Assembly (NCBI GenBank): GCA_026389975.1
Contig: JAPLGV010000313.1
Location: 1 to 5,285, forward strand
DNA length: 5,285 bases
Source: Chloroflexota bacterium
Lineage (GTDB): Bacteria; Chloroflexota; Anaerolineae; Anaerolineales; Villigracilaceae
Direction of reading: 5' to 3'
Shown here in pieces: positions 5,231 to 5,285 of this stretch. Position 1 is the stretch's first letter, and each line of letters opens with the position of its first letter. The position numbers and the translations under genes are program-made. The notes below the pieces were generated by a model, which did not search any database, had not been told where the DNA came from, and was given only the letters and a program-made list of their open reading frames with translations.

Positions 5231-5239
5231 TGGTATAAA
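5231..5239 (+). promoter_or_regulatory. Candidate extended -10 promoter of the gene at 5257
   Basis: TGGTATAAA joins a TG extension to TATAAA, five of six matches to the -10 consensus, directly after the priA stop at 5227-5229. No good -35 box is visible. It lies 17 bases before the next ATG and would give a very short leader starting near the Shine-Dalgarno site. The next gene could instead be co-transcribed with priA. Confidence 0.35.
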
Positions 5240-5256
5240 AAGTAAGGAGAATATTT

Positions 5257-5285
5257 ATGGATAAGCCTTTAATCCCCGAATACCT
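5257..5285 (+). CDS. Start of a downstream gene (partial, runs off the window)
   Basis: An ATG at 5257 begins MDKPLIPEY and continues past the window edge. AAGGAG at 5244-5249 lies 7 bases upstream, a near-ideal ribosome binding site, and a candidate extended -10 lies at 5231-5239. It starts 27 bases after the priA stop on the same strand. Nine residues are too few to name a family. Confidence 0.6.

Overview
The window is GC-rich bacterial DNA with all recognisable genes on the + strand. The PriA sequence (the WRDPL linker, the AKGLDLPLVTLVG motif and a GRGPLRGRQIDR winged-helix segment) and the bacterial MEMO-family gene suggest a Chloroflexota bacterium, probably Anaerolineae. That is a judgement from memory of protein motifs, not a search.

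Layout. Positions 1-108 hold the probable end of an upstream reading frame and a clear Rho-independent terminator. Positions 169-1520 are a two-gene operon of similar membrane proteins of 224 and 226 residues. They share one topology (one membrane segment, an external domain of about 130-140 residues, then two membrane segments), are coupled by a GTGA overlap, and I cannot assign them a function. Positions 1521-1784 contain no intact gene but hold the decayed C-terminal part of a GNAT acetyltransferase. Positions 1785-2633 encode a complete MEMO-family protein (AmmeMemoRadiSam system protein B). Its stop codon overlaps by one base the start of priA, the primosomal helicase that restarts stalled replication forks. 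priA is read in two frames, 2633-3532 and 3523-5229. Together they carry every expected domain and motif, broken only by one frame change at an imperfect direct repeat with a 23-base offset. At 5257 a new gene begins and runs off the window.

The most interesting signal is inside priA. At several places where the protein should have flexible linkers or loops, the DNA carries short repeats: a heptamer array at 2959-3000, an interrupted inverted repeat around the frame change (3435-3588), palindromes at 4101-4132 and 4358-4392, and a GC-rich dyad at 5149-5193. The 4358-4392 palindrome has perfect 14-base arms and lies between zinc-ligand cysteines, where the spacing is 9 residues longer than in E. 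coli PriA while the other spacings agree. This resembles the in-frame palindromic elements known from Rickettsia genes, here apparently accumulated in one essential-type gene. The two membrane proteins, MEMO and PriA show no evident shared pathway; the MEMO-priA overlap indicates co-translation only.
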